NCBI GenBank assembly: GCA_964648485.1
Contig: CAZYOF010000007.1
Span: forward strand, 1 to 64,000
Reading direction: 5' to 3'
Source: DAIOEK01 sp964648485
Lineage (GTDB): Bacteria; Chloroflexota; Anaerolineae; Anaerolineales; Anaerolineaceae
Length of the DNA stretch: 64,000 nt
The translations under genes and the position numbers were made by a program. A model generated the notes under the pieces. That model was given only the letters and a program-made list of their open reading frames with translations. It was not told the origin of the DNA and did not search any database. Numbering within the stretch: position 1 is the first letter of the stretch; each line of letters opens with the position of its first letter. Below, in pieces: positions 52,276-61,073 of this stretch.

Positions 52276-52305
52276 TACAATAGATTTATGTTTTAGGAGC
52301 GCTCA
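52276..52305 (+). promoter_or_regulatory. -10 box and LacI-type operator of the GH130 gene
   Basis: TACAAT (52276-52281) is a plausible -10; no good -35 is seen. GGAGCGCTCA (52296-52305, core GAGCGCTC) would cover about +8 to +17, a position that blocks elongation when the repressor is bound. Confidence 0.6.
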
Positions 52306-52380
52306 CATAATCATCCCGCACCTCGCGTGTTCTTGCAGCGGATCAGTCATCATCAGCTTATTTTTTCAGGAGAAAGCAAT

Positions 52381-53352
52381 ATGCCTAATCAGTCCATTCC
52401 AAATATTCCCTGGCAAGACCGGCCAGCCGGATGCACTGATGTTGTCTGGAGATACGCCGGAAACCCCATTATCCCCAGAGACCTCCTTCCATCGTCCAAC
52501 AGTATCTTTAACAGCGCGGTAATTCCGTTCAAAAACCAATTTGCAGGCGTGTTCCGCTGCGATAATAAAAAACGCGAAATGAATCTACACCGTGGATTCA
52601 GCGAGAACGGCATCGCCTGGAAATTGGAAAACGATCCGATCGAATGGATCTGCAACAACCCTGATTTAAGCCGCTATGAATATCGCTATGATCCCCGCGT
52701 AGTGTGGATCGAAGACCGGTATTACATCACCTGGTGCAACGGCTATCACGGACCAACCATTGGTGTCGGTTACACTTTTGATTTTGTAAAATTTCACTTT
52801 ATCGAAAATGCATATCTGCCTTTTAATCGTAACGGTGTGCTCTTTCCGCGCAAAATTAACGGCAAATATTTCATGCTCAACCGCCCCAGCGACAATGGAC
52901 ACACCCCCTTTGGCGACATCTACCTTTCTGCCAGCCCGGATATGATTCACTGGGGTGAACATCGTTTTGTTATGGGGGTAAAACACGGCTGGCAGAGCAC
53001 CAAAATTGGCGCCGGACCCATCCCGATTGAAACCCCGGAGGGGTGGCTGCTTTTCTATCATGGTGTTCTCACATCATGTAACGGTTTTGTGTATTCTTTC
53101 GGTGCTGCACTGTTAGACCTGGAAAAACCCTGGAAGGTGATCTACCGTGGTTGTCCATATTTACTTCATCCAAAAACTATTTATGAGAACGTTGGGGATG
53201 TGCCCAATGTGGCTTTTCCCTGCGCCGCTTTATATGATGAACCAACCGGAAGAATCGCGATCTATTATGGTGGAGCAGATACTGTTACGGCACTCGCATT
53301 TGCCAAAATGGATGAGGTAATGGATTTCTTACGAAACAACTCAGAATTGTAA
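52381..53352 (+). CDS. GH130-family beta-mannoside phosphorylase
   Basis: 323 residues from ATG 52381 (AGGAGA 7 nt upstream; the frame open from 52327 has no ribosome site). Five-bladed propeller enzyme of GH130: YRYDPRVVW with Asp104 as the likely proton donor, RNGVLFPRKINGKYFMLNRPSD, KIGAGPIPIETPEGWLLFYHGV and CAALYDEPTGRIAIYYGGAD. Family members phosphorolyse beta-1,4-mannosyl-glucose, mannobiose or mannooligosaccharides (some act on beta-1,2-mannosides) to mannose 1-phosphate. The pattern is closest to the GH130_2-type enzymes. Divergent from lacI and under a LacI-type operator. Confidence 0.87.
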   Translation: MPNQSIPNIPWQDRPAGCTDVVWRYAGNPIIPRDLLPSSNSIFNSAVIPFKNQFAGVFRCDNKKREMNLHRGFSENGIAWKLENDPIEWICNNPDLSRYEYRYDPRVVWIEDRYYITWCNGYHGPTIGVGYTFDFVKFHFIENAYLPFNRNGVLFPRKINGKYFMLNRPSDNGHTPFGDIYLSASPDMIHWGEHRFVMGVKHGWQSTKIGAGPIPIETPEGWLLFYHGVLTSCNGFVYSFGAALLDLEKPWKVIYRGCPYLLHPKTIYENVGDVPNVAFPCAALYDEPTGRIAIYYGGADTVTALAFAKMDEVMDFLRNNSEL

Positions 53353-53432
53353 CCCACCCGGCAATCTACACATTTTCTTCATGAGAACTTCATAAATCTC
53401 TGATATCTTAGGCATGAGAATTGGAGGTTATG

Positions 53433-53840
53433 ATGAGTCGAACATGGAAATGGATTATTGGAATTGGCCTTACCTTGAGTGTGTTGGCTCTGGCGGTAGT
53501 GCCTTTTATTTTTAGAATCGGTATGCGCGCCATGCCATTGGTAAAACAGGGTGTGCGCATGGGCAGGCAATTCCCCGACCGGATGCATGATTTTGGTATG
53601 ATGGGCGGCATACCCGGAATGATAGGTATAACAAATGTTCTTTTACCCATTCTGGTTATTGCCCTTATGCTGTTCATCGGTTATCTTATCGGTAGCGCGA
53701 AAAAGCCTACTACTCCGGCAGTAGTATCTCCCGCTCCGGCTGTATCACCAGATGGATTGAAACCATGTGCCCATTGTGGTCAAAATCTTGAGCCATCCTG
53801 GACTCACTGTCCATTCTGCGGCACACAAATCAACGGTTAA
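53433..53840 (+). CDS. Small membrane protein with C-terminal zinc ribbon
   Basis: 135 residues from ATG 53433 (GGAGG 5 nt upstream). Two hydrophobic helices (about 6-25 and 66-88) separated by a Met/Gly/Arg-rich loop, then a proline/alanine linker and a zinc ribbon CAHCGQ...HCPFCG of the zinc-ribbon_2 type. Function unknown; such proteins often have a cytoplasmic ribbon. A terminator follows. Confidence 0.75.
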   Translation: MSRTWKWIIGIGLTLSVLALAVVPFIFRIGMRAMPLVKQGVRMGRQFPDRMHDFGMMGGIPGMIGITNVLLPILVIALMLFIGYLIGSAKKPTTPAVVSPAPAVSPDGLKPCAHCGQNLEPSWTHCPFCGTQING

Positions 53841-53859
53841 AAACCGGAGGGCTGAAAAC

Positions 53860-53887
53860 AATCCCCGCTCATCTGAGCGGGGATTTT
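53860..53887 (+). terminator. Intrinsic terminator after the zinc-ribbon gene
   Basis: AATCCCCGCTCA (53860-53871) pairs with TGAGCGGGGATT (53874-53885), then TT-rich sequence. Confidence 0.9.
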
Positions 53888-53925
53888 CTATTTGACAACA
53901 TAGATGAAAAAAACCATCCCTTTGC

Positions 53926-53943
53926 TATAATGTTCGTATCATG
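53926..53943 (+). promoter_or_regulatory. -10 box just before the PEP/pyruvate-binding gene (leaderless candidate)
   Basis: TATAAT (53926-53931) is followed by nine bases and ATG 53941. No Shine-Dalgarno lies between, so transcript and gene would start nearly together. Confidence 0.5.
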
Positions 53944-56274
53944 ACCCCTTCTTCTTCTGACCGCCTTGTTTCCACCATCCTTACATTACAACAATACCCG
54001 ACGCTTTCAGGTCGCATCCGGCATAAAATGCGCAAACGCCTTTATTTAAGAGGCTTCATCACGCAGGATGTATTTGAAAATGAGGTTCGTCAGCAGGCTC
54101 TTGAATCACAAAAGCGGGAGGGAATCAAAGATCCCCTTACAGAAGAAGCAACTGAAACCTGGCAGGAGAGGGTTTGCAGTCTGCGCGATCATCTCACTGA
54201 TTCTTATTACAGCCTGCACTTTACCTATAAAGATCTGGATGACATCATTCATGAAGTGCTGCAAGAGAAAGGTGTTGAACCTGCTGAGGCTTTGCTTTCG
54301 ATCAACCCAGAACTAGCTCCATTGGAACTGACTCTGCAGCAGGCAAAAACCATCGAACAGATGCCCGTGGATGAGCGTGAGAAGCTCGAAGCCAGATTGA
54401 GCGAGTTGAAGGTGGTATTGATCCGTAATCTCATCAGCGATCAGTTGCGGTATATCAATATCGCCAAAGGTTGGTTTACTGCTGAAGACCTTGCAAACGT
54501 AAGGCGTCACAAGATAGGCACCGGTCGTATCGGCGGGAAAGCGGCAGGTATGTTGCTGGCTTACCGTATCATCCAGCGGGTGGAAGATGATCCGCTGCGA
54601 ATGCATGTACGTACCCCGGAAACATATTTCCTGGGATCCGATATTTTTTACGATTTTATGGAGCGCAACAACCTGGTACACTGGAATGACCAGAAATACA
54701 AAAAAGAAACGGAGATGCGCGCCGAGTACCCATTGATTCTGGCAGACTTTGAGCGGGGATCATTTGCCCCAGAGGTGATGGATCGCCTGACGGTCATGTT
54801 GCAAAAGCTCGAAGGTCAACCCCTCATCGTCCGTTCGTCCAGCCTGCTCGAAGATAATTTTGGCACATCCTTTGCAGGCAAGTATGATAGCTGGTTCTGC
54901 GGGAATCAATTGTCTCCTGAAGAAAACCTGCAAGATCTGGTAAAAGCCATCGCCCGGGTATATGCCTCCACATTGAATCCCAATGCGCTACTTTACCGCC
55001 GCAGCAAAGGCTTGCAGGATTACGATGAGCGGATGGCAATTCTTATTCAGGCGGTGGAGGGGCAGCTAACAGGAAATTACTTTTTCCCAGCGGCAGCCGG
55101 GGTCGCATTCAGCCGCAACCTGTACCGCTGGGCTCCTCAAATCCGCCGGGAAGATGGTTTCATCCGCCTGGTTTGGGGTCTGGGCACCCGCGCAGTTGAC
55201 CGGGTGGGGAATGACTATCCACGCCTGGTTGCGCTCAGCCACCCATTGCTTCGCCCGAATTCGTCGCCGCAGGTAATTCGCAAATATTCTCAGCAGTATA
55301 TTGATGTCATTGATATCAGCGAAAACACCTATAAAACAGTTCATCGGGGCGATGTTCTGCAAACTGATTATGAAGATTTACGCTTTGTAGCCCAGCAGGA
55401 TCAGGAGGACTATTTTAGTTCTCTGAGGAGTAACATTCTCGAGGGTGATCCGTCATCGCTCTGTATTACCATGGAAGAATTCCTGAAACGCACCCCATTT
55501 GCAGAACGGATGCGCAAAATCTTACATACACTGGAAAAACAGTATCAGGCTCCTGTGGATCTGGAATTTACTGCAAGGGTCACCTCCCGCGAAGCTATCA
55601 AACCAGAGGTGGAGATTACCATTCTCCAATGCCGACCGCAAAGTCAGCTCGGTCTGGCAGCACGCACATCCATACCAGTTAATCTGGATCCTGCTGATAT
55701 CGTTTTCTCAACCAATTTCATGGTTCCAGACGGGCTGATACCAGATATTCAGTACATTCTTTTTGTACCGCCAGAAACTTACTACGCCCTTGAAACTCCC
55801 GCGTTGCGCAGCGAACTGGGTCGGACCATCAGCAAGATGAACGATCTCCTTTCGAGAGAGACTTTCATCTGTGTCGGTCCGGGTAGATGGGGTACTTCAA
55901 ATCCGGATTTGGGTGTGCACATTGACTATGGAGATATCTATAATTCCCGCGCTCTGGTTGAGTTAACCGGAGAAGGGTTCGGGCATGCGCCAGAACCATC
56001 CCTGGGAACACACTTTTTCCAGGACTTGCTTGAATCGCAGATTTATCCACTGGCGATCAACCTGGATGATGACCGATCTATTTTAAATCGTCCCTTCTTC
56101 TACGATACCCCCAATCACCTTCTGTCCTTCCTACCCGAAGAAGGGCGCGTAGAGAACTGCCTGCGGGTAATTAAAGTATCAGAATTCCGCAAAGAAGCCC
56201 GATTAATTCTGGCAATGGATGATGAAAAGGGTAAAGCAGCGGCGTATTTTACAACGGATTCACAATCCGTTTAA
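53941..56274 (+). CDS. PEP-synthase N-domain (PEP/pyruvate-binding) protein without phosphotransfer domains
   Basis: 777 residues. Residues 1-180 are helical and charged, unknown to me. From about 190 the ATP-grasp-like PPDK_N domain follows: GRIGGKAAGMLLAYRI with Lys200, TPETYFLGSDIFYDF, LIVRSSSLLEDNFGTSFAGKYDSWFC with Arg298, and FSRNLYR. It runs to about 620 and ends in EITILQCRPQ, the normal end of this domain, but the swivelling phosphohistidine domain and the PEP/pyruvate TIM barrel are absent. Instead a 150-residue C-terminal part appears (GPGRWGTSNPDLGVHIDYGDI). It may be an ATP-dependent phosphotransferase or regulatory ATPase. Convergent 26-bp overlap with the histidine kinase gene. 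Confidence 0.8.
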   Translation: MTPSSSDRLVSTILTLQQYPTLSGRIRHKMRKRLYLRGFITQDVFENEVRQQALESQKREGIKDPLTEEATETWQERVCSLRDHLTDSYYSLHFTYKDLDDIIHEVLQEKGVEPAEALLSINPELAPLELTLQQAKTIEQMPVDEREKLEARLSELKVVLIRNLISDQLRYINIAKGWFTAEDLANVRRHKIGTGRIGGKAAGMLLAYRIIQRVEDDPLRMHVRTPETYFLGSDIFYDFMERNNLVHWNDQKYKKETEMRAEYPLILADFERGSFAPEVMDRLTVMLQKLEGQPLIVRSSSLLEDNFGTSFAGKYDSWFCGNQLSPEENLQDLVKAIARVYASTLNPNALLYRRSKGLQDYDERMAILIQAVEGQLTGNYFFPAAAGVAFSRNLYRWAPQIRREDGFIRLVWGLGTRAVDRVGNDYPRLVALSHPLLRPNSSPQVIRKYSQQYIDVIDISENTYKTVHRGDVLQTDYEDLRFVAQQDQEDYFSSLRSNILEGDPSSLCITMEEFLKRTPFAERMRKILHTLEKQYQAPVDLEFTARVTSREAIKPEVEITILQCRPQSQLGLAARTSIPVNLDPADIVFSTNFMVPDGLIPDIQYILFVPPETYYALETPALRSELGRTISKMNDLLSRETFICVGPGRWGTSNPDLGVHIDYGDIYNSRALVELTGEGFGHAPEPSLGTHFFQDLLESQIYPLAINLDDDRSILNRPFFYDTPNHLLSFLPEEGRVENCLRVIKVSEFRKEARLILAMDDEKGKAAAYFTTDSQSV

Positions 56275-57550
56275 GCGTACCTGTAGTGGGTAGCTTCCCT
56301 TCTGGTAATTGAATAATGACGGCCGTGCCTTCGTTTTCACCGGCACTTTCTGCCCAGATTTTTCCCCCGTGCAAATTCACAATTCCGCGGGCAACACTCA
56401 ATCCGAGACCTAACCCGCCATAAGTTCGGGTGAGATGTTGTTCCACCTGGTAAAACTCTTTAAAGATATTTTCCAGTTCCGAGGGTGGAATACCAATACC
56501 GGTATCGCTCACAGTGATTTCGATTACGCCGGTTTTTTGTTCCGCCTGAACTGTGATCCGCCCTCCATCAGGAGTAAAACGGATCGCGTTATCAAACACG
56601 GCTGAGAATACCTGCGGTAGTTTCTCAATATCCGCATTCAACAGAATCGGATGTAGGGGTACAAGCCACTCAAATTGATGCCCGTGAAGTTTGATTGCCT
56701 GTAACTTGGTTTGCAGTGCCTTATCCATCACATTTTGGATGGTGGTTTGCTGGAACTCGGTGCTCATCTCTCCACGCCTGATTAATTCCAGGTTGGTCAT
56801 GGTATCAATGATGTCTTTCATATGATGAGCGGCTTCGACCACTTTGGCAGCAGCTTCCGTTACATGATCGTCGGTTGATTGCTTAAGAATACTGCCATAG
56901 CCCAATATATGCTGCAGGGGTGTCCGTAATTCATGCGATGCCAGCGCCAGAAAACGGGTTTTCATTTCGTCTGCGCGCTGGATTTCAGCATATGCGTTTT
57001 GCAAAGCCTGCATCTGGCGGGCGTTGTAAATGGCTACGGCTGCCTGACTGGCAATAATTGACAGGATATCGGCATCATCCCTGTCGAAGTGTCCTTTGGT
57101 TTTATTCAAGGCTTCGAGCACACCGGTTACCCGGTCGCGGATGCGCATGGGCACACCCAGCAGGTTGCGTGTGATAAAATGGGTTTCTTCAGATACAAGA
57201 TCATAATGGCGCGGATCTTCCTGTACATCCGCCACCAGAATGGGTGTGTTTTCACGAAATACCGCTCCGGCTATGGAACGATCTTTGGGTACTGGGATTT
57301 CAGCTAATTTTTTGGGGTCTGCGCCGGTAGCCGCAGCAAAATGAAGTTTCTGACTGGCTTCATCGTATAAGAGAATTGAAGCAGCTTCGCATTGAAGCAG
57401 CTCCGTTGCAGATTGAATAATCGACTGCAGCAGCTGCTCCGGATCCATGGTGCTATTCAGACGCAGACTGATCTCGACCAGACGGATGAGTTTGCTCAAT
57501 TGCTGCCGCATCTCTTTTGCACCGGTAGGCAGAGTTGCGGTGGTGGTCAT
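56249..57550 (-). CDS. GAF-domain sensor histidine kinase (orphan)
   Basis: 433 residues from ATG 57550. A GAF domain (about 35-180), then HisKA with His206 in ALASHELRTPLQHILG and a HATPase domain with N box VFDNAIRFTPDGG, G1 VSDTGIGIPPSEL and G2 GGLGLGLSVARGIV. No membrane helix, so it is cytoplasmic and senses an internal signal. No response regulator gene lies beside it. TTACACT lies 6-7 nt before the ATG with no ribosome site. Its 3' end overlaps the PEP-binding gene by 26 bp. Confidence 0.9.
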   Translation of the reverse strand: MTTTATLPTGAKEMRQQLSKLIRLVEISLRLNSTMDPEQLLQSIIQSATELLQCEAASILLYDEASQKLHFAAATGADPKKLAEIPVPKDRSIAGAVFRENTPILVADVQEDPRHYDLVSEETHFITRNLLGVPMRIRDRVTGVLEALNKTKGHFDRDDADILSIIASQAAVAIYNARQMQALQNAYAEIQRADEMKTRFLALASHELRTPLQHILGYGSILKQSTDDHVTEAAAKVVEAAHHMKDIIDTMTNLELIRRGEMSTEFQQTTIQNVMDKALQTKLQAIKLHGHQFEWLVPLHPILLNADIEKLPQVFSAVFDNAIRFTPDGGRITVQAEQKTGVIEITVSDTGIGIPPSELENIFKEFYQVEQHLTRTYGGLGLGLSVARGIVNLHGGKIWAESAGENEGTAVIIQLPEGKLPTTGTLKRIVNPL

Positions 57551-57708
57551 GAAAACAGTGTAACGCAATCAGATTAAAAAGTCTATTAAGTTGTATTCAC
57601 TGTGTTCAATCATTGGATATTAAATTCATTTTGTAAGGTGATTGTAAGGTTTTTAGCCCTAATATTGTAACCTGTCGCATCTGCGTGGTATGTCTGGCTC
57701 AGCGAAAA

Positions 57709-57738
57709 TTGGAAGGAAGCGGCACGGTAAGGTATAAT
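57709..57738 (+). promoter_or_regulatory. Promoter of gyrA
   Basis: TTGGAA (57709-57714), 18-bp spacer, TATAAT (57733-57738), about 26 nt before a short leader to ATG 57771. Confidence 0.65.
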
Positions 57739-57770
57739 TTACAGGTTGTTTTCTCATCAAGGATAAGAAT

Positions 57771-60251
57771 ATGGATCAAAGCACTATCCAATCTGTAGAT
57801 ATTGACGAACAAATGCGCACTGCGTATCTCGATTACGCCATGAGCGTAATCGTATCGCGGGCACTTCCAGACGCACGGGATGGCTTAAAACCCGTTCACC
57901 GGCGTATCCTCTTTGCGATGGATGAACTATCCATGCGCTCCAATGGTCCCTACAAGAAATCCGCCCGTATTGTGGGCGAAGTTCTCGGAAAGTACCATCC
58001 GCACGGCGATTCATCGGTGTACGATGCCATGGCGCGTATGGTGCAGGATTTTTCAATGCGCTATCCGCTGGTAGACGGACAGGGTAACTTTGGTTCCGTT
58101 GATGGCGATGCCCCGGCAGCAATGCGTTATACCGAAGCGCGGATGGGCAAAATCGCAGAAGAAATGATGGCGGATATCGATAAAAACACGGTTGATTTTA
58201 TCGATAACTTCGATGGCTCTCTTAAAGAACCGACTGTATTGCCCGCCCGGCTACCCAACCTGCTGCTGAATGGATCTTCGGGTATTGCCGTGGGTATGGC
58301 AACAAATATTCCTCCCCACAATCTGAACGAGGTAATCCAGGCGATCATTTATGTGATCGATAATTACGACAACATCGAAGATATAACCATAGACCAATTG
58401 ATGGAGTTCCTGCCCGGACCGGATTTCCCCACCGGCGGTATCATTGTCGGTAGAGAAACTATTAAGCAGGCGTACACTACGGGACGCGGAAAGCTGACCA
58501 TCCGCGGGGTCGCCCACATTGAAGAATTTAAAGCTGGCAGGAATGCCATCATCATTACTGAAATTCCATACCAGGTCAATAAATCCAGTTTGATTGAGCG
58601 GATTGCTGAATTAGCCCGTGAAGAAAAAATTGATGCCATTACCGACCTGCGTGATGAATCTGACCGGCGCGGGATGAGTATCGTTATCGAATTAAAACGA
58701 GGTGCGCAGGCAAAGAAAGTCCTGAACCAGCTATACAAATATACTGCTCTACAAACGACCTACGGGGTGCATCTGCTGGCGCTGGTGGATAATGAACCGC
58801 GTGTGCTTTCCTTACGACGTGCGCTGCAGGTATTCATAAACCATCGCGAAGTGGTTATCAAGCGCCGCTCTGAATACGAACTTGAAAAAGCGCGTGCCCG
58901 GCTGCATATCCTGGATGGCTATCTCATTGCGCTGGCAAACCTGGATGCAGTGATTAAGACTATCCGCGAATCAAAAGATGCTGAATCTGCGCGCACCAAC
59001 CTGATGGAGCGATTTAACCTCAGTGAAATCCAGGCGCAGGCGATTCTTGACCTGCAGTTACGCAGACTGGCAGCCCTGGAACGCCTTAAGATCGAAGAAG
59101 AACACCGGCAAACCGTGGAACTGATCAATTACCTTGAAGACCTGCTTGCAAATCCTAAAAAGATCCTGCATGTAATCAAGGAAGATCTTCAGGAACTGGC
59201 GGAAAAATACGGTGATAAACGCAGAACGGTGATTACCGCCGAAGCAAATGGAGAATTTAAAGAGGAAGACCTGGTGGCAGATGAAGCCACGCTCATCTCC
59301 ATAACGGGCAAAGGATACATCAAACGTGTATCCACCGCCACCTACCGGACTCAAGCACGTGGTGGCAGAGGTGTGATCGGTCAGAATGTACGCGATGAAG
59401 ATGAAGTAACCATGCTGCTGCCTGCCCGAACCTTAAACACGGTGCTATTCTTCTCAAACCGTGGCAAAGTTTATTCTGAAAAAGTGTATCAGATACCGGA
59501 TGCCGGAAGAACTGATCGTGGTATCTCCATTATGAATATCCTTGCCTTGAACGGAGATGAACGCGTCACCGCCGCGGTTGTGGTGAGTGATTTTAATGAT
59601 GCCGCTTTCTGTACCCTCGCGACCATTCGCGGCAGGGTGAAACGGATAGCGCTCAGCGAATTTGCATCTGTCAGACCTTCTGGTTTGATTGCCATTAACC
59701 TCGATGAAAAAGACCAGCTCTGCTGGGCAGGGTTGACGCGCGGCAACGATGAAATTATCTTTGTGACCGCAAAGGGATTGGCGCTTCGTTACCCTGAAAG
59801 CCAGATGCGCCCCATGGGTCGCGCTGCCGGAGGTGTCACCGGTATTCGTCTGCGCCCGGGTGACCAGGTGGCTGGCATGGAGGTGGTGGAAAAAGATGCC
59901 GACCTTTTGGTGGTTACCGAAGGTGGTTTCGGTAAACGCACACCCCTTTCGGAATACTCTCCCAAGAGCCGGGGCAGCCAGGGTATGGCAACCATCAATC
60001 AGAAGAGCCTGCCCGAAATTGGACAGATTGCCGCAGCCCGCGTGGTAAAAGATTCGGATGACCTTACCTTGATCTCTTCCAATGGTGTCATCCTGCGCCT
60101 GAAAGTAAATAAACTCAGCCGGTCTGGACGGGCTACCCGTGGATCACATATCATGAAACTGGAAAAAGGTGACCATGTGGCTTCTCTCGCCCGGATCCCT
60201 CTGGTCATTGGTGAAAACGGGTCCGGCGACAACGACAAACCCGCTGAATAA
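57771..60251 (+). CDS. gyrA: DNA gyrase subunit A
   Basis: 826 residues. The breakage-reunion domain has its catalytic Tyr120 in AAMRYTEARM and the quinolone-determining region GKYHPHGDSSVYDAMARM (about 77-94) with Ser85-type and acidic residues intact. The C-terminal beta-pinwheel starts with the GyrA box QARGGRG at 528-534, which separates gyrase from topoisomerase IV. The tail after the sixth blade is short and acidic. Stands alone; gyrB is not in the window. The start follows ATAAGAAT. Confidence 0.96.
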   Translation: MDQSTIQSVDIDEQMRTAYLDYAMSVIVSRALPDARDGLKPVHRRILFAMDELSMRSNGPYKKSARIVGEVLGKYHPHGDSSVYDAMARMVQDFSMRYPLVDGQGNFGSVDGDAPAAMRYTEARMGKIAEEMMADIDKNTVDFIDNFDGSLKEPTVLPARLPNLLLNGSSGIAVGMATNIPPHNLNEVIQAIIYVIDNYDNIEDITIDQLMEFLPGPDFPTGGIIVGRETIKQAYTTGRGKLTIRGVAHIEEFKAGRNAIIITEIPYQVNKSSLIERIAELAREEKIDAITDLRDESDRRGMSIVIELKRGAQAKKVLNQLYKYTALQTTYGVHLLALVDNEPRVLSLRRALQVFINHREVVIKRRSEYELEKARARLHILDGYLIALANLDAVIKTIRESKDAESARTNLMERFNLSEIQAQAILDLQLRRLAALERLKIEEEHRQTVELINYLEDLLANPKKILHVIKEDLQELAEKYGDKRRTVITAEANGEFKEEDLVADEATLISITGKGYIKRVSTATYRTQARGGRGVIGQNVRDEDEVTMLLPARTLNTVLFFSNRGKVYSEKVYQIPDAGRTDRGISIMNILALNGDERVTAAVVVSDFNDAAFCTLATIRGRVKRIALSEFASVRPSGLIAINLDEKDQLCWAGLTRGNDEIIFVTAKGLALRYPESQMRPMGRAAGGVTGIRLRPGDQVAGMEVVEKDADLLVVTEGGFGKRTPLSEYSPKSRGSQGMATINQKSLPEIGQIAAARVVKDSDDLTLISSNGVILRLKVNKLSRSGRATRGSHIMKLEKGDHVASLARIPLVIGENGSGDNDKPAE

Positions 60252-60272
60252 ATAGTTCTCTTATGACATTAA

Positions 60273-60301
60273 AGACCCTGCCAGCGCAGGGTCTTTTTTT
60301 T
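60273..60301 (+). terminator. Intrinsic terminator of gyrA
   Basis: AGACCCTG (60273-60280) pairs with CAGGGTCT (60287-60294), followed by a run of eight T. Confidence 0.92.
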
Positions 60302-60309
60302 GTATGGGG

Positions 60310-60813
60310 TCAGGATTCTTCATCAGGATGAAATAACGAGTAAATCAGGTTGGCACCACCCACTTTTGCAAAGAAGTAGATTCCCAATCCAATCGGTATT
60401 AGACCCACCAGGACGAATATACCGGGAAATAACCAGAGACGGGAAAAACTCTTAATTCGTGCATTTTGCGGATGCATTGGGTCATAAATTATGGTAGCAC
60501 TGTCGCCTACCTTGAAACCAGCCGGGTAGGTAGATATATCATCGGTAAAACGGATAACCTCACCATAACGGGTTGTGAATTTGACATCGGGTGAGTAAGT
60601 TACGCCATCTGAATCTGAATAAACATTCATATACACTACAGTGCCTTCAGTCTCTTCAGAGACGAGGAGAAGCCTGGATAAGTTAATAATTTCCACTCCA
60701 CCGATAATGAGAAATATAGAGCCAATCAGGAATGGAATAATAAACGCCAATCCTTCACTCAGGACAAAGTCCTTTAATTTGACCCAAAAATTTTTATCTG
60801 TCATAGGTATCAT
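60310..60813 (-). CDS. DUF3592-domain membrane protein
   Basis: 167 residues from ATG 60813 (GGGAGA 11 nt upstream; ATG 60804 is an alternative). Two transmembrane helices (about 20-45 and 125-150) flank an extracytoplasmic beta-rich domain with VVYMNVYSDSDGVTYSPDVKFTTRYGEVIRF and GDSATIIYDPMHPQNARI, typical of DUF3592. Function unknown. Converges on the gyrA terminator. Confidence 0.82.
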   Translation of the reverse strand: MIPMTDKNFWVKLKDFVLSEGLAFIIPFLIGSIFLIIGGVEIINLSRLLLVSEETEGTVVYMNVYSDSDGVTYSPDVKFTTRYGEVIRFTDDISTYPAGFKVGDSATIIYDPMHPQNARIKSFSRLWLFPGIFVLVGLIPIGLGIYFFAKVGGANLIYSLFHPDEES

Positions 60814-60893
60814 TATATAAACAATCTCCCATGACAATCAATGGTATATATGAAATGAGAAGATTCGGTAAACTGAGCAGCTATCCGGCGCTA

Positions 60894-60922
60894 TTGCATC
60901 CAGCGAATGGGTATGATATAAA
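60894..60922 (+). promoter_or_regulatory. Promoter of metG
   Basis: TTGCAT (60894-60899), 17-bp spacer, TATAAA (60917-60922). It predicts a leader of about 145 nt. Confidence 0.65.
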
Positions 60923-60968
60923 AGGCTCATGGTTAAAAACACCATGATGATGCGCAGCCAACATAAGT

Positions 60969-61045
60969 GGTTTACTGCCAGGTAAACCGCTCGTGGGGGC
61001 TACGCCCACACTGAAAAACCGAAACGCTGGCGAAAGCCAGCGTTT
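60969..61045 (+). promoter_or_regulatory. Structured 5' leader of metG
   Basis: Three successive hairpins: GGTTTAC (60969-60975)/GTAAACC (60982-60988), GTGGG (60993-60997)/CCCAC (61005-61009), and a 10-bp stem AAACGCTGGC/GCCAGCGTTT (61022-61045) capped by a GAAA tetraloop. No T-run follows, so none is a plain terminator. No T-box sequence or SAM riboswitch core was recognised. Confidence 0.5.
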
Positions 61046-61073
61046 GTAATGAATAAAGGAAAGGAGAAGAAGA

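Noticed and set aside
60894..61073. T-box or SAM riboswitch before metG
   Set aside because: No T-box sequence, specifier stem or S-box core could be found; only simple hairpins are visible.
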